A stretch of 64,000 nucleotides of DNA from Candidatus Saccharimonadota bacterium (GCA_900555265.1 UNSL01000002.1:62001-126000), one strand, 5' to 3'; positions 28,057 to 37,192 are shown, counted from the stretch's first letter. Made by a program: numbers and translations. The notes: a model not told the origin generated them from the letters alone.

Positions 28057-29007
28057 ATGAAAACCATCACTATTCTCATCCCTGTCTACAATGAAGAATC
28101 TGTTTTACTGCAATTATTTAAGCGCTTGGACGAATTTATAAAAAACACACCCAATTATCAATTCGAATTTCTCTTCATCAATGATGGCAGCACCGATAAA
28201 TCCTTTTCAATCATAGCCGAGCAATCGAAAAAAGATTCTCGGATTAGCTATATAAATCTATCGCGAAACTTCGGTAAAGAAATTGCGATGATAGCTGGAA
28301 TTGACCACGTAAAAAGTGACGCTCTGGTGATTATCGATGCAGATTTACAAGATCCACCAGAGCTCATCCAGGAAATGATTTCGTATTGGGAAGATGGTTA
28401 CGATGACGTTTATGCTCGCCGCAACAACCGACAAGGCGAAACCTGGCTGAAGAAAAAAACCAGCCAATGGTATTACAGAATATTGCAAAAATCGACCAAC
28501 ATTCCTATTCAGATCGATACTGGAGATTTTCGCTTGTTAGACCGTCGATGCATTGAGGCTTTGCAAAAATTCCGTGAATCTCAGCGCAATACAAAAGCGA
28601 TTTTCAGCTGGATTGGATATAAGAAAAAAGAGATATTTTATAATCGCGACCCCAGATTAGCTGGTCAAACTAAGTGGAATTACCGGAAACTACTAAACTT
28701 AGCAATCGACGGAATTACCAGCTTTACTACCGCGCCGCTACGAATGGCAACTATTTTTGGATTTATCATTTCATTTATTGCTTTTATTTGGATCGTCTAT
28801 CTTTTAGTTCGCCCTTTGTTCGGAGTTTCTACTGGCGCTGGCTATTCTTCCTTAATGGCAGTTATCTTATTCCTCGGCGGAGTTCAGTTATTATCCCTAG
28901 GTATAATTGGTGAATATGTAGGACGGATATTTATTGAGACAAAGAACAGACCATTATATTTAATAGAGGAATACCATGCAGGAAATATTAAAAAAACACG
29001 CCGATAA
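28057..29007 (+). CDS. GtrB-like polyprenyl-phosphate glycosyltransferase
   Basis: The protein has 316 residues. The GT-A domain has LIPVYNEESVLLQLF at 7-21, LFINDGSTDKSF, SRNFGKE and VIIDADLQDPPELI (DxD). Two C-terminal membrane helices (about 232-252 and 265-288) end in GIIGEYVGRIFIETKNRPLY, the signature end of GtrB/Bactoprenol glucosyltransferase proteins. It would make undecaprenyl-phosphate-sugar on the inner face. The following GtrA-family gene, overlapping by 32 bases, fits the usual GtrA/GtrB pair for sugar transfer to the outside. Confidence 0.92.
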   Translation: MKTITILIPVYNEESVLLQLFKRLDEFIKNTPNYQFEFLFINDGSTDKSFSIIAEQSKKDSRISYINLSRNFGKEIAMIAGIDHVKSDALVIIDADLQDPPELIQEMISYWEDGYDDVYARRNNRQGETWLKKKTSQWYYRILQKSTNIPIQIDTGDFRLLDRRCIEALQKFRESQRNTKAIFSWIGYKKKEIFYNRDPRLAGQTKWNYRKLLNLAIDGITSFTTAPLRMATIFGFIISFIAFIWIVYLLVRPLFGVSTGAGYSSLMAVILFLGGVQLLSLGIIGEYVGRIFIETKNRPLYLIEEYHAGNIKKTRR

Positions 29008-29410
29008 ATTAAGATTTCTTATAGTTGGCAGTACTAATACAGTACTAGATTTTGGTATACTTTTTAGCCTAACAATCTTCTTAAATATCCCAAAAGAGTT
29101 TGCTAATTTCATATCAACATTCGTTGCCTTTTTGTTCTCGTTTTTTGCAAATAAAAAATATACTTTCAAGTCAACATCCCAAAACTTGAAAAAACAATTT
29201 CTTTTATTCGCGATAGTTACATTGTTTGGCTTATGGGTAATTCAGACAATTATTATCGCCATTATCACACCGATATTTATAAACTTCGGATTAAATAAAT
29301 CACTTGCTCTATTAATTAGCAAGCTAGCCGCCACAGTAGTCAGCCTCGTTTGGAATTACGTTCTGTACTCCAGAATAGTCTTTAAAGACACTAAGAACTC
29401 TTCTGACTAA
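28976..29410 (+). CDS. GtrA family membrane protein
   Basis: The protein has 144 residues and four membrane helices: KLRFLIVGSTNTVLDFGIL at the start, FVAFLFSFFANKKYTF in the middle and KLAATVVSLVWNYVLYSRIVF at the end, all standard GtrA features. GtrA is thought to flip polyprenyl-phosphate-linked sugar made by GtrB. The gene overlaps the GtrB-like gene by 32 bases and converges with jag, whose stop lies 20 bases inside its 3' end. Confidence 0.9.
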   Translation: MQEILKKHADKLRFLIVGSTNTVLDFGILFSLTIFLNIPKEFANFISTFVAFLFSFFANKKYTFKSTSQNLKKQFLLFAIVTLFGLWVIQTIIIAIITPIFINFGLNKSLALLISKLAATVVSLVWNYVLYSRIVFKDTKNSSD

Positions 29411-29852
29411 TAATCAGACGTCGTTCGCGACCTTCACCTTCAGAATGCGTATCAATATCGCTATATTCACCAGCCAAGTGATGCACTGTCCAGCGATCAG
29501 CAGCATTCAAATCTACCACCTTTGATTCACCAGTTCGTCGAACTTCCTCAATCCAACCGCGCGCCTTTTCGGCAATTTTTTCAGCATGCTGCTTTTTATA
29601 GTCCGCAATGTCCAAATTCACCCGAACAGTTGACGCTTCTTTATGACGAAGCGCCGTCGACAAAAGATTCTGAATACTGCGCAATGTTTCCGCATTTCTG
29701 CCGATTAAAATACTACTTCGCTCGCTATGCGGAATTGAAGCCACAACAATTCCATCTTCGATTTTTACTGAAACTTCCAAATTCAAGTCAAAGAATGTTA
29801 GCAAATCCTCTAAATATTTTTTTACAAATTCAACCGTTTCAATTTGGTCCAT
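29391..29852 (-). CDS. jag: KH-R3H RNA-binding protein (Jag/SpoIIIJ-associated)
   Basis: The protein has 153 residues: a KH-like domain (about 25-90, with SILIGRNAETLRSIQNLLS) and an R3H domain at the C-terminus (DRWTVHHLAGEYSDI ... GRERRLIIS). It lacks the N-terminal Jag_N domain of longer homologues. The partner yidC is upstream by nine bases, as in the usual jag-yidC-rnpA-rpmH block. It probably binds RNA and affects cell-wall or membrane-protein functions, as KhpB does in streptococci. Confidence 0.92.
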   Translation of the reverse strand: MDQIETVEFVKKYLEDLLTFFDLNLEVSVKIEDGIVVASIPHSERSSILIGRNAETLRSIQNLLSTALRHKEASTVRVNLDIADYKKQHAEKIAEKARGWIEEVRRTGESKVVDLNAADRWTVHHLAGEYSDIDTHSEGEGRERRLIISQKSS

Positions 29853-29861
29853 AAATCCTCC

Positions 29862-30782
29862 TTAATCCTTAGCCTTGATCCGAGTTATCCTTGCCTCTGT
29901 AGCTTTTTTAACACGTTTATCGATTTTTGTCGATGCTTTAGATTTTTGAGATGATTTTTTATCTGCAATTTCTTGCATTTCTTTAGAGTCTTGCTTGAAG
30001 ATAATATAATTCTGGAGATATCCCACGGCGCTAGCTGTCGTCAAATAAAGCGCCAAAGCTGCCGGCAAATACACAATCACAAAGAACATCATTACTGGCA
30101 TAAATTTCATCATTTTTCGCGTCATAATAGCATTTACTTCTGCCTGATCTGCCTCTTTTCCATCGCCAGCCTCAGCTAAAATGTCACGCAACTTACGATT
30201 ACTGTCGGATTGAGGTGATAATTGTTTTGAAGTTAAATATTGCAAATACGCCGCGACTGCCGCCAAAATAACCAAGCCAACAACAATTCCATTCTTTGAT
30301 ATCGCGTGTTGCGTTAAATCTATAATTCCCAGGAAATTCTGATTAAATTGATCTGGATTATTCACTAGATTATTAGCGACCGGCAGATTTTTTATAAAAT
30401 CATAAACATATTTACCCAAGTCGGCGCGACTAGAAACGAAAATCTGCACCACTCGATACATCGCAATCAAAATTGGTAACTGAATAATCATAACGCCAAT
30501 TGAGCCAAAGGCACTGACGTTGTGTTTTTTATAAAGCTCCACCATCGCTAAGTTGCGCATTTGTGGATTTTTTGCGTACTGTTTTTTGATCTTCACAAGC
30601 TCTGGCTGCATTTTACGCATCGCCTTTGCCTGATGAAGTTGCTTCTTAATTAGCGGCCAAAGTAAAAGTCTTACAATGATTGTAAAGATAATAACGCTAG
30701 CACCAAAATCCGGAATCAGACTATAAATAGCCATTAGCAAATTTAAAATCGGTCGAACAATAAACTCATCAAAAAAACTCAT
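29862..30782 (-). CDS. yidC: Membrane protein insertase YidC
   Basis: Inserts membrane proteins alone or with SecYEG. The 306-residue protein is of the short Gram-positive type without the large periplasmic domain. Five hydrophobic segments follow the N-terminus, and TIIVRLLLWPL holds the conserved arginine of the hydrophilic groove. MRKMQPELVKIKKQY is the typical cytoplasmic coiled region, and the tail is Lys-rich, as in homologues that bind ribosomes. The ATG at 30782 follows TATAAT (30794-30789) by six bases with no ribosome binding site, so the gene can be transcribed leaderless within the rpmH-rnpA-yidC-jag block. Confidence 0.95.
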   Translation of the reverse strand: MSFFDEFIVRPILNLLMAIYSLIPDFGASVIIFTIIVRLLLWPLIKKQLHQAKAMRKMQPELVKIKKQYAKNPQMRNLAMVELYKKHNVSAFGSIGVMIIQLPILIAMYRVVQIFVSSRADLGKYVYDFIKNLPVANNLVNNPDQFNQNFLGIIDLTQHAISKNGIVVGLVILAAVAAYLQYLTSKQLSPQSDSNRKLRDILAEAGDGKEADQAEVNAIMTRKMMKFMPVMMFFVIVYLPAALALYLTTASAVGYLQNYIIFKQDSKEMQEIADKKSSQKSKASTKIDKRVKKATEARITRIKAKD

Positions 30783-30788
30783 GTCTTA

Positions 30789-30794
30789 ATTATA
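30789..30794 (-). promoter_or_regulatory. -10 box for leaderless yidC
   Basis: TATAAT is followed by six bases (taagac) and the yidC ATG. It lies between the rnpA stop (30807) and yidC, so yidC-jag can be transcribed separately from rpmH-rnpA. Confidence 0.6.
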
Positions 30795-30806
30795 GCAAAA
30801 AAGCGC

Positions 30807-31154
30807 CTATTTATACAGTTGAGCTTGAGAGAAAAGATTTTTTATCGTCTGTTTCAAATCTTTATGTGGCATCGATAAAACTTCCGCCGAAAATATAATA
30901 ACAGCCACATCTTGGTCATTTTTCATATTAGGCAGCTCCAAGCGAATAATTTCATAAACACGTCGACGTATACGATTCCGACGCACCGCTGATTTTAAGA
31001 CTTTTTTACTAACAACAACCGCAAACCTGCTATGATTTCGATATGGGTTCTTCACGTATTTTATCGTGGCTATAGACGAACGAACCGCTTGTCCATTTTT
31101 ATAAACAAACTTCAAACTGCCATGACCGTGAAACCGATTACATTGTTGTAACAT
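30807..31154 (-). CDS. rnpA: Ribonuclease P protein component
   Basis: Protein subunit of RNase P, which trims tRNA 5' ends. The 115-residue protein has the basic signature RNRIRRRVYEIIRLE at about 64-78 and FAVVVSKKVLKSAV before it. Its place between rpmH and yidC is the classic one. A TATAAT box (31168-31163) ends eight bases before the ATG at 31154, consistent with a leaderless transcript in addition to read-through from rpmH. No rnpB RNA gene was seen in this window. Confidence 0.94.
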   Translation of the reverse strand: MLQQCNRFHGHGSLKFVYKNGQAVRSSIATIKYVKNPYRNHSRFAVVVSKKVLKSAVRRNRIRRRVYEIIRLELPNMKNDQDVAVIIFSAEVLSMPHKDLKQTIKNLFSQAQLYK

Positions 31155-31213
31155 ATTTTACAATTATATCAAAAAATCCCGCCTTCATCGACGGGATAAT
31201 TTTTAGCTATTAA

Positions 31214-31351
31214 TTAAATAGCAATTTTAGCGCGACCCTTTAGGCGGCGGCGCTTCAAAACCAGCCTACCAGCCTTGGTAGAAACTCGTGCCCTAAAACC
31301 ATGCGTCTTTGCACGGTGTCGGGTGTGTGGTTGAAATGTTCGCTTTGGCAT
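31214..31351 (-). CDS. rpmH: 50S ribosomal protein L34
   Basis: This gene is only 45 codons long. The product starts [19 protein letters not shown] and continues as a highly basic chain ending [10 protein letters not shown]; the L34 signature is complete. A TATACT box (31367-31362) with a TTGCAA -35-like element 17 bases further out (31390-31385) drives it away from the origin. It is the gene closest to dnaA on the left side of oriC. Confidence 0.97.
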   Translation of the reverse strand: MPKRTFQPHTRHRAKTHGFRARVSTKAGRLVLKRRRLKGRAKIAI

Positions 31352-31402
31352 ATCAACAAATAGTATATATTCTTTCAGTACTTTTTGCAAGTCGACAATG
31401 AC

Positions 31403-31519
31403 TTTTCCACTATCGACGTATATTTTTCCACAGTTTTAACAGATGAGAATTTTAATTGTGGAAAACTCTACCCCTGTTTTGAATAGTAACATTTCTACTC
31501 CGTTCGTACTTGTGGAAAA
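31403..31519. other. oriC: Probable replication origin, left part (DnaA boxes between rpmH and dnaA)
   Basis: Three exact TTTTCCACA-type boxes are present: 31424-31432 on the plus strand, and 31457-31465 and 31511-31519 on the minus strand. A near match TTTTCCACT lies at 31403-31411. The A+T-rich stretch and the flanking rpmH/dnaA gene order support an origin. The box at 31511-31519 covers the expected -35 position of the dnaA promoter, pointing to autoregulation by DnaA. Confidence 0.7.
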
Positions 31520-31533
31520 CTCCCCATATTTGC

Positions 31534-31539
31534 TATAGT
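31534..31539 (+). promoter_or_regulatory. dnaA -10 box
   Basis: TATAGT, with the -35 position 17 bases upstream falling inside a DnaA box. The transcript has a leader with GAGGGAG before the GTG start at 31575. Confidence 0.5.
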
Positions 31540-31574
31540 AAAGACAGTTAACAGAATTTGAGGGAGTAATTTTC

Positions 31575-32930
31575 GTGGATAGTCATGCGGTCTGGCAGGG
31601 TGTTTTAGGTGAGATTGAAGTAACTGTATCGTCTTCGTCATTTACTGCGTGGTTCAAAAATACCAAATTGGAAATAATCTCCGACAAAGAAGTTCTTATA
31701 ATTGCGCCGAATATTTTTGCTAGAACTCAACTTGAAAAGCGATTTCATCCGCAAATATTGGAAGCCTTGGCTCATAACGGCATCAATGCCCCGTCTATTT
31801 CTTATAACGTCGAATCTAGCAATAAAAAACCGCGCGTTAATCGTGAAGTTGATAAAAGTGGACAAAAAGAACCAGCAAAGCCATTAATTCTGCCATCAAG
31901 GAAATCTCATTCTAGTAATCTTAATCCCAGGTATACCTTTGACAACTTCATCGTTGGCTCGAGTAACGATTTAGCCTATGCTGCCTGCCAAGCGGTCGCC
32001 GCACATCCGGGAGAAAAATATAATCCGCTCTATCTTTACGGAGGTTCTGGACTTGGTAAAACTCACTTAATGCAGGCTGTTGGCAACGAGATAGTTAAAA
32101 AACAACCTTCGGCGCGCGTGCTTTACATCACTACGGAAACGTTTGTTAACGAGTTTCTGGATTCTATTCGTTTCAAGAAAAAAGGTTTTTCTGATAAATA
32201 TCGCAATGTCGATGTATTGATTGTCGATGATATGCAATTTATCGCTGGGAAAGAAAAAACTCAGGACGAATTTTTCCATACATTTAACGATCTTCATCAG
32301 AACAATAAACAAATCATTATTAGCTCAGATAAACCGCCAAAAAGCATTCCTACTCTAACCGATCGTTTGCGTAGTCGATTTGAATGGGGTATGGCGATTG
32401 ATATTCAGATGCCCGATTATGAAACTCGCTGCGCTATCGTTAAAGCGAAAGCTGAACTCAGCAACACTGAACTAGATTCCGATGTCGTAGAATATCTGGC
32501 GACCAACTTTAAGACGAACATTCGTGAGTTGGAAGGCGCTTTGAATCGACTGCTTGCTTATGCGGAAATGCAGAATTTCACGCCTGATTTAGCGGCAGCT
32601 GAAGGAATTTTGGGAGATATTAAACGCAATAGACCACAACATATAACTGCCAAACAGATAATTGATAAAACGGCGCGCTATTATAATATTGACGTAAAAG
32701 ATATGTGTTCATCCAGACGAGATAAATTTATCGCGATGCCAAGGCAAATTGCAATGTTTCTTCTACGCAGTGAACTGAAAATGAGTTTTCCGAAAATTGC
32801 CCAAGAACTTGGACGAAAAGACCACACGACCGCTATGCATTCAATTGAAAAAATTACTAAGGAAAGTCTTACCAACGTCAGTATTCGCGAACAAATTAAC
32901 GACATTAAGGATAAATTATATGTTCATTAA
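31575..32930 (+). CDS. dnaA: Chromosomal replication initiator DnaA
   Basis: Binds DnaA boxes, opens the origin and loads helicase. The 451-residue protein has all four domains: N-terminal helicase-interaction domain (VWQGVLGEIEVTVS), a short linker (about 80-115), an AAA+ domain with Walker A GGSGLGKT at 156-163 and Walker B LIVDDMQF near 214, and the C-terminal box-binding helix-turn-helix with GRKDHTTAMHSIEKI. The start is GTG at 31575, nine bases after GAGGGAG; no better ATG exists. DnaA boxes lie on both sides of the gene. Confidence 0.98.
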   Translation: MDSHAVWQGVLGEIEVTVSSSSFTAWFKNTKLEIISDKEVLIIAPNIFARTQLEKRFHPQILEALAHNGINAPSISYNVESSNKKPRVNREVDKSGQKEPAKPLILPSRKSHSSNLNPRYTFDNFIVGSSNDLAYAACQAVAAHPGEKYNPLYLYGGSGLGKTHLMQAVGNEIVKKQPSARVLYITTETFVNEFLDSIRFKKKGFSDKYRNVDVLIVDDMQFIAGKEKTQDEFFHTFNDLHQNNKQIIISSDKPPKSIPTLTDRLRSRFEWGMAIDIQMPDYETRCAIVKAKAELSNTELDSDVVEYLATNFKTNIRELEGALNRLLAYAEMQNFTPDLAAAEGILGDIKRNRPQHITAKQIIDKTARYYNIDVKDMCSSRRDKFIAMPRQIAMFLLRSELKMSFPKIAQELGRKDHTTAMHSIEKITKESLTNVSIREQINDIKDKLYVH

Positions 32931-32931
32931 T

Positions 32932-33131
32932 TGTGGAAAAGCTGTGCAGATGTTGTGTTTTTGCGGCGACTTACCAACACACAGATCTGTGGAAAGAAAG
33001 CGACAAGTCGGCAGGCGGTGGAATAATACCCAACTATCCACCATAAAGTCCACAAATAGCACACAGAGTTTTCCACCTATTTTATCGCCACTTCGCCCCT
33101 GTTTGAACACATTTTTTACCCAGTTTCCACA
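32932..33131. other. oriC: Probable replication origin, right part (DnaA boxes between dnaA and dnaN)
   Basis: One exact box on the minus strand at 32932-32940 lies two bases after the dnaA stop. Near matches lie at 32988-32996 (TGTGGAAAG) and 33123-33131 (GTTTCCACA), with several partial TCCACA/TTTCCAC elements between. This 245-base gap has no open reading frame of interest, so origin function is the best explanation. Confidence 0.6.
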
Positions 33132-33175
33132 GCACCTATTACTATTAAGACTAATTAAAAATTAAGGAAAGTATA

Positions 33176-34273
33176 ATGAAAGTATCAGTCACCCAAGAAA
33201 AACTTGCAAAAGCACTTAATCTAATCAAAGATATCGCATCAAGTCGTAATGAACTGCCGATATTGAATAATATTTTATTGCGTACTGATGGAGGAAGGTT
33301 ATTGATTGCTGGAACAAATTTGGAAATTGCTTCCACTCAATACATTGGCGCGAAAATTGAAGATCATGGATCCATTACAATCCCTGCCCGATTGGTGTCA
33401 GAATTCATTACAAACTTACCAAGCGGTCCAGTGGAACTTGAAACTAAAAACGAGCATTTACATATAACTTCAGGGAAATTCTCATCAGTTATCAATGGTG
33501 TGGTGGCTGATGAGTATCCTGAGCTGCCTACAATTGATGAAAAAACCGCTATGCAATATGAAATTGACGTTGAAGATCTTAAGAAAGCCATAGTCCAAAC
33601 GAAGTTGGCTGTTAGCTCTGACGTTACGCGAGCGGTACTTACGGGAGTTTATTGGCATAATTATGAAGGGTTGCTATACTTGGCTGCTACTGATGGCTAC
33701 AGGCTGGCAGAAAAGCGTCTAATAAAGTCGGATAATGAAGTGTCGGCTATTATTCCCGCTTCTACTCTGGCGGAAGTCAGTAAAAGCGTCGGCGATGAGA
33801 AGAAAATTACGGTTCTTTTTGACGATTCTCAAGTCTGCTTTAAGACGGGAGATATGGAAATTGTTAGCCGATTGATTGACGGAAAATTCCCCGATTATCG
33901 TCAATTGATTCCAGCGACTGCTGAAACTGAGATTGTTATTAAGAAGTCTGATTTTAGTCGAGTTACGAAAATTGCAGCGTTATTTGCGCGTGAATCTGGT
34001 GGTGGAATTACAATCACCGCATCAGAGGAGAATTCCCTGCTTTCTATTCATTCGATTGCGTCTGAGCTTGGCGAGAACACTTCAGAAGCAACAGCCAAAA
34101 TATCCGCAGATGGTCAAGTTACCCTCAATTCGCGCTACCTAACGGAGGTTTTGAATATTATTGACGCGGATGAAATTGTATTCTCATTTAATGGAAAATT
34201 GTCGCCGTGTGTAATTCGCGAGCAAGTAAAAAATCCTGATTATACACACATTATTATGCCGCTTAAGAGCTAG
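33176..34273 (+). CDS. dnaN: DNA polymerase III beta sliding clamp
   Basis: Ring-shaped processivity clamp. The 365-residue protein shows the usual three-fold repeat, with the start MKVSVTQEKLAKALNLIKDIAS, the central LAATDGYRLAEKRL and the C-terminal end YTHIIMPLKS, whose MPL motif is the family's closing signature. AAGGAAAG precedes the ATG. Its 3' end overlaps by eleven bases the convergent gene at 34263. Confidence 0.97.
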   Translation: MKVSVTQEKLAKALNLIKDIASSRNELPILNNILLRTDGGRLLIAGTNLEIASTQYIGAKIEDHGSITIPARLVSEFITNLPSGPVELETKNEHLHITSGKFSSVINGVVADEYPELPTIDEKTAMQYEIDVEDLKKAIVQTKLAVSSDVTRAVLTGVYWHNYEGLLYLAATDGYRLAEKRLIKSDNEVSAIIPASTLAEVSKSVGDEKKITVLFDDSQVCFKTGDMEIVSRLIDGKFPDYRQLIPATAETEIVIKKSDFSRVTKIAALFARESGGGITITASEENSLLSIHSIASELGENTSEATAKISADGQVTLNSRYLTEVLNIIDADEIVFSFNGKLSPCVIREQVKNPDYTHIIMPLKS

Positions 34274-34913
34274 TAGAAAACGGAGATAATCTGGAGGCTG
34301 TTTCTGATAAAATGTCTTCTGGTATATCTTTGGTGTTGTATATAGTATTGATTATTTGTGGCTTAGTTTTAATCACCCATTTGTTATTTTCTTTCTTCAG
34401 AATAACAGTGTAGATATCGCCGGAATTCCTATCTATGACACCTCTCTGATAACTAGCCGCATACCAGTCTGCGTCATTTCCTAGAATAATTTCTTTTTGA
34501 AGTATAAAAGATGATCTTAACTCTGGATATTTGGCAAATAATACCTCTGAAATATCACTTCTATATTCATTTATTTTACTAGACATGAATTTTTGGCTAT
34601 ATTCAGTTTTTATAGATATATTTTCATCCGATCCTTTTACAGTAAATTCCGTGGAATTCTCATTGATAGAACCAGATTTAGATGATGTCTTTATTATATA
34701 CTTGCCGTCTGATAACCGTATCTTAGAATTACCGTTTATCGAGGTAATTTCGGAAGTGCTTTTGCCTGTGTTGCGATATATTTTCGCTGATAAGTTTGCC
34801 TTGTCGAAAGTTATAGATATAGTATGTGTTGGCTGGATGAACATAATCGCTAGCAATATTAACGTTAGTATTGCTAATGTAATGCCGCCGATGATAATAT
34901 TCCTTCGATTCAT
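34263..34913 (-). CDS. Membrane-anchored protein, unknown, with a beta-rich outer domain
   Basis: The protein has 216 residues with one N-terminal membrane helix (about 8-28) and the rest outside. The outer part looks beta-rich and has a short stretch (about 33-85) whose pattern resembles the PEGA-like domain of its upstream neighbour, followed by an alpha/beta part with NDADWYAASYQRG. No family assigned. It is the last gene of the T4SS operon running from about 43.9 kb; only two bases separate it from the gene at 34916, so it is probably an accessory of the same machine. Confidence 0.65.
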   Translation of the reverse strand: MNRRNIIIGGITLAILTLILLAIMFIQPTHTISITFDKANLSAKIYRNTGKSTSEITSINGNSKIRLSDGKYIIKTSSKSGSINENSTEFTVKGSDENISIKTEYSQKFMSSKINEYRSDISEVLFAKYPELRSSFILQKEIILGNDADWYAASYQRGVIDRNSGDIYTVILKKENNKWVIKTKPQIINTIYNTKDIPEDILSETASRLSPFSTSS

Positions 34914-34915
34914 AA

Positions 34916-35524
34916 TTACTCCGTAAATGTATTAGCGTAGTTTCTAAATGTAATATTTAGTTTTGATGGGTCAAATCCCTGCTCTTTAATCTTATTGAGG
35001 GCAGCATTCCTATATCCTTCTATAGTATCGATTTCTATGATAACTCCATTCTTACGGTTAGGGTCTGCCTTATATCCAATTGAATAGATTAAGTTTTTTA
35101 TTGGTAATTTTTTAATTATAGGATTGGCGTCTTCTAGCTTTTTTTGTTCATTAGCAAGTCTGTCTGTTGTAGCTCTGTCTATTTCTGACGTTTTAGACGA
35201 AGACTGTAATTCTTTAATAGCTTTCTCTGTCGTGGGTGTGAGCGCAAAAATTATCCTTAACGGATTACCCTTCTTTACTTCAACATTAATATTCTCATCT
35301 TTAAAGCCACTTCTTGATGCTTTAAAATCGTATGTTCCTGGTTTTAAATATACGACTTGCGAGCCGATAAATTTTTGATTACCAGTAGTAATTTCAGCCT
35401 TATCGGGTGAGGTCAGTAGGTAAACTGGAGTGGTGTCATGTCTATTTACGTAAGTTATGACGCCATATACTAATGTACTGGCTGATAATAATATTAATAT
35501 ACTGCTAATTATTTTTTTATTCAT
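34916..35524 (-). CDS. PEGA-like domain membrane protein
   Basis: The protein has 202 residues with an N-terminal membrane helix (about 5-25). Residues about 32-92 resemble a PEGA domain (VVYLKPGTYDFKASRSGFKDENINVEVKKG), a small beta domain usually found on the outer side of the membrane. The C-terminal region (about 125-202) is mixed alpha/beta. It lies between the lysozyme-CHAP gene and another anchored protein, all overlapping or nearly touching in one operon. Confidence 0.7.
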   Translation of the reverse strand: MNKKIISSILILLSASTLVYGVITYVNRHDTTPVYLLTSPDKAEITTGNQKFIGSQVVYLKPGTYDFKASRSGFKDENINVEVKKGNPLRIIFALTPTTEKAIKELQSSSKTSEIDRATTDRLANEQKKLEDANPIIKKLPIKNLIYSIGYKADPNRKNGVIIEIDTIEGYRNAALNKIKEQGFDPSKLNITFRNYANTFTE

Positions 35525-36741
35525 TACTTTTTCCTAAACCAAGTTACGCTCGGTGATGTTAAACTTTCACTGCCTGCTTTTGGGGCATATTCACACTGTG
35601 AGGCGGATGCTATATTTGAATCAAATCCTTCTATGTTACCAACATAAACAAATGTATGCCCTGGACTATGAGCAACGTCTCCAGGTTTAAGGTCGGCTAC
35701 GTTGATTGAGCTACCATTACCGAGAGTCTGCCAGTTAGCCTCTGCCCATGCTCTCTGTACGCTAGTTGGACCAGCCTTACCGTTTTCGCCTCCGTAATTA
35801 TAGTTCTTATCAAATCCGCTGTCGTGTAATAGTGTAGTCACAAACGCGCCACAGTCCACACCACCTCCAAGACAAGAATCTCCAACGAATCGATTTTCGC
35901 TTTTTGCCTTTTCTATAGCTTCTGCGTATTCAGGTTTTTTGTCTGTACGAACCTTTTTTTCCGGCCAGGCGTAGCGTTTGACATAGCTGATAAAGTCACC
36001 ACCATTTGATGAAGAGCATCCTCCTCCGCTTCCGCCTGTACCATTAAACCTTTCGTAGATTTTTTGTGCAGCGGCACCGCGTATATTTTTAACCTCATCT
36101 TTTGTCATGGCTGATTTTTCAAAATCGTCATGCCAAAAAACGGTGGCGTCATCAACTGTCTTCAGGGTTTTTAATAATTCCCACGAGTTCGAAGCTGTAC
36201 CGAATCCAGAAGCTGTGACCGGTCTTTCCTTTCCCTCTTGCACTAAATACTCTAATTCGAAGATTAATAGTTTGTCATTATCTTCTACTGGAATAGAATC
36301 GACCATACCCTTGTCGTTAGGCGCACCACCATATTCTTGGCTGTAATATTTTTTTAACTCAGATGGTATTTTGTTAGCTATCTGCGTTCGCCTCCCGAAT
36401 GTCCACTGGGCGAGTCCCCAGCCTCCAGATTCCCATCCTTGGCCTACTTCGTGCCTAGTGGGACTAAATCCGGACTCTGCTTGAATATTAGCCATCACGC
36501 CAGCTGTTTGTTCAGCGCTTAATCCTGCGTTGCGTAAATACCCCCAAATCTTCTCTTGGTTATCCGATCCTGACACTCCATTAGAAGATGATCCGGAGCA
36601 AGTTGTTGAATCATTTTCTTTATACCAAAGAATATCGTTTGTTACATATGAATCGGGATATTCTGCCGCTAAAGATACTGGTTGTATAGTAATAGCAAAA
36701 GATATAGCAAAGCAAAGAGCGATAGATAGCTTTTTATACAT
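35524..36741 (-). CDS. Secreted peptidoglycan hydrolase (lysozyme-like plus cysteine peptidase)
   Basis: The protein has 405 residues. Residues 1-26 are a signal peptide. Residues about 60-235 form a phage-tail-lysozyme-like domain: GVMANIQAESGFSP with candidate catalytic Glu89, followed by SGGWGLAQWTFGRRTQI. Residues about 245-405 form an NlpC/P60- or CHAP-like cysteine peptidase domain with GVDCGAFVTTLLHDSG (Cys297) and SPGHTFVYVG (His362). Such two-enzyme proteins (VirB1/CwlT-like) open the wall for T4SS assembly in Gram-positive conjugation systems. Within this T4SS operon that is the likely role. It overlaps the upstream gene by eight bases. Confidence 0.85.
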   Translation of the reverse strand: MYKKLSIALCFAISFAITIQPVSLAAEYPDSYVTNDILWYKENDSTTCSGSSSNGVSGSDNQEKIWGYLRNAGLSAEQTAGVMANIQAESGFSPTRHEVGQGWESGGWGLAQWTFGRRTQIANKIPSELKKYYSQEYGGAPNDKGMVDSIPVEDNDKLLIFELEYLVQEGKERPVTASGFGTASNSWELLKTLKTVDDATVFWHDDFEKSAMTKDEVKNIRGAAAQKIYERFNGTGGSGGGCSSSNGGDFISYVKRYAWPEKKVRTDKKPEYAEAIEKAKSENRFVGDSCLGGGVDCGAFVTTLLHDSGFDKNYNYGGENGKAGPTSVQRAWAEANWQTLGNGSSINVADLKPGDVAHSPGHTFVYVGNIEGFDSNIASASQCEYAPKAGSESLTSPSVTWFRKK

Positions 36742-37192
36742 CAGACTGGTTCCTTTTGTATTCGTTTATAATATCTGCGGGAACACCAATACTTTTTAAG
36801 GCATCTGGAGATTTTCTATCATTAACACCCGTTACGACCGAATTATTTCTTAGAATTGCGTACACGTCATAAGTAGATTTAATTTTCTCGCTATAAATTT
36901 CTAAAGTAACCAACTTAAATTCGCCCTGCTCTTTTGCTATTGAGTATTTTTTTAATTCACGATTACCGTAGGTACTGGAAGTAGAGTTTAGTAATTCGGT
37001 GATAACTTTTTGCTCTGAAGATTGCTCGTGAGTATTATTTTGACTATTTGAGCTCTCGTTGGCATTTTGAGATGATGACAGAACGGTAGTATATTGATTG
37101 CTGTCAGGGTTTTTAATAATAAGGAAAGTTGCCGTAATACTTATTAAAAATAATACGGATGATATTAGTATAACTTTATTTTCTTTATTCAT
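36734..37192 (-). CDS. Small membrane-anchored protein, unknown
   Basis: The protein has 152 residues: an N-terminal membrane helix (about 8-26), an Asn/Ser-rich stretch (about 35-60) and a C-terminal domain of about 85 residues with ELKKYSIAKEQGEFKLVTLEIYS. The ATG at 37192 overlaps the stop of the upstream gene by one base (TAATG) and has AAGG in front. A longer in-frame ATG at 37255 lies inside the upstream coding region and is not used. It lies within the T4SS operon. I do not recognise the domain. Confidence 0.7.
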   Translation of the reverse strand: MNKENKVILISSVLFLISITATFLIIKNPDSNQYTTVLSSSQNANESSNSQNNTHEQSSEQKVITELLNSTSSTYGNRELKKYSIAKEQGEFKLVTLEIYSEKIKSTYDVYAILRNNSVVTGVNDRKSPDALKSIGVPADIINEYKRNQSDV

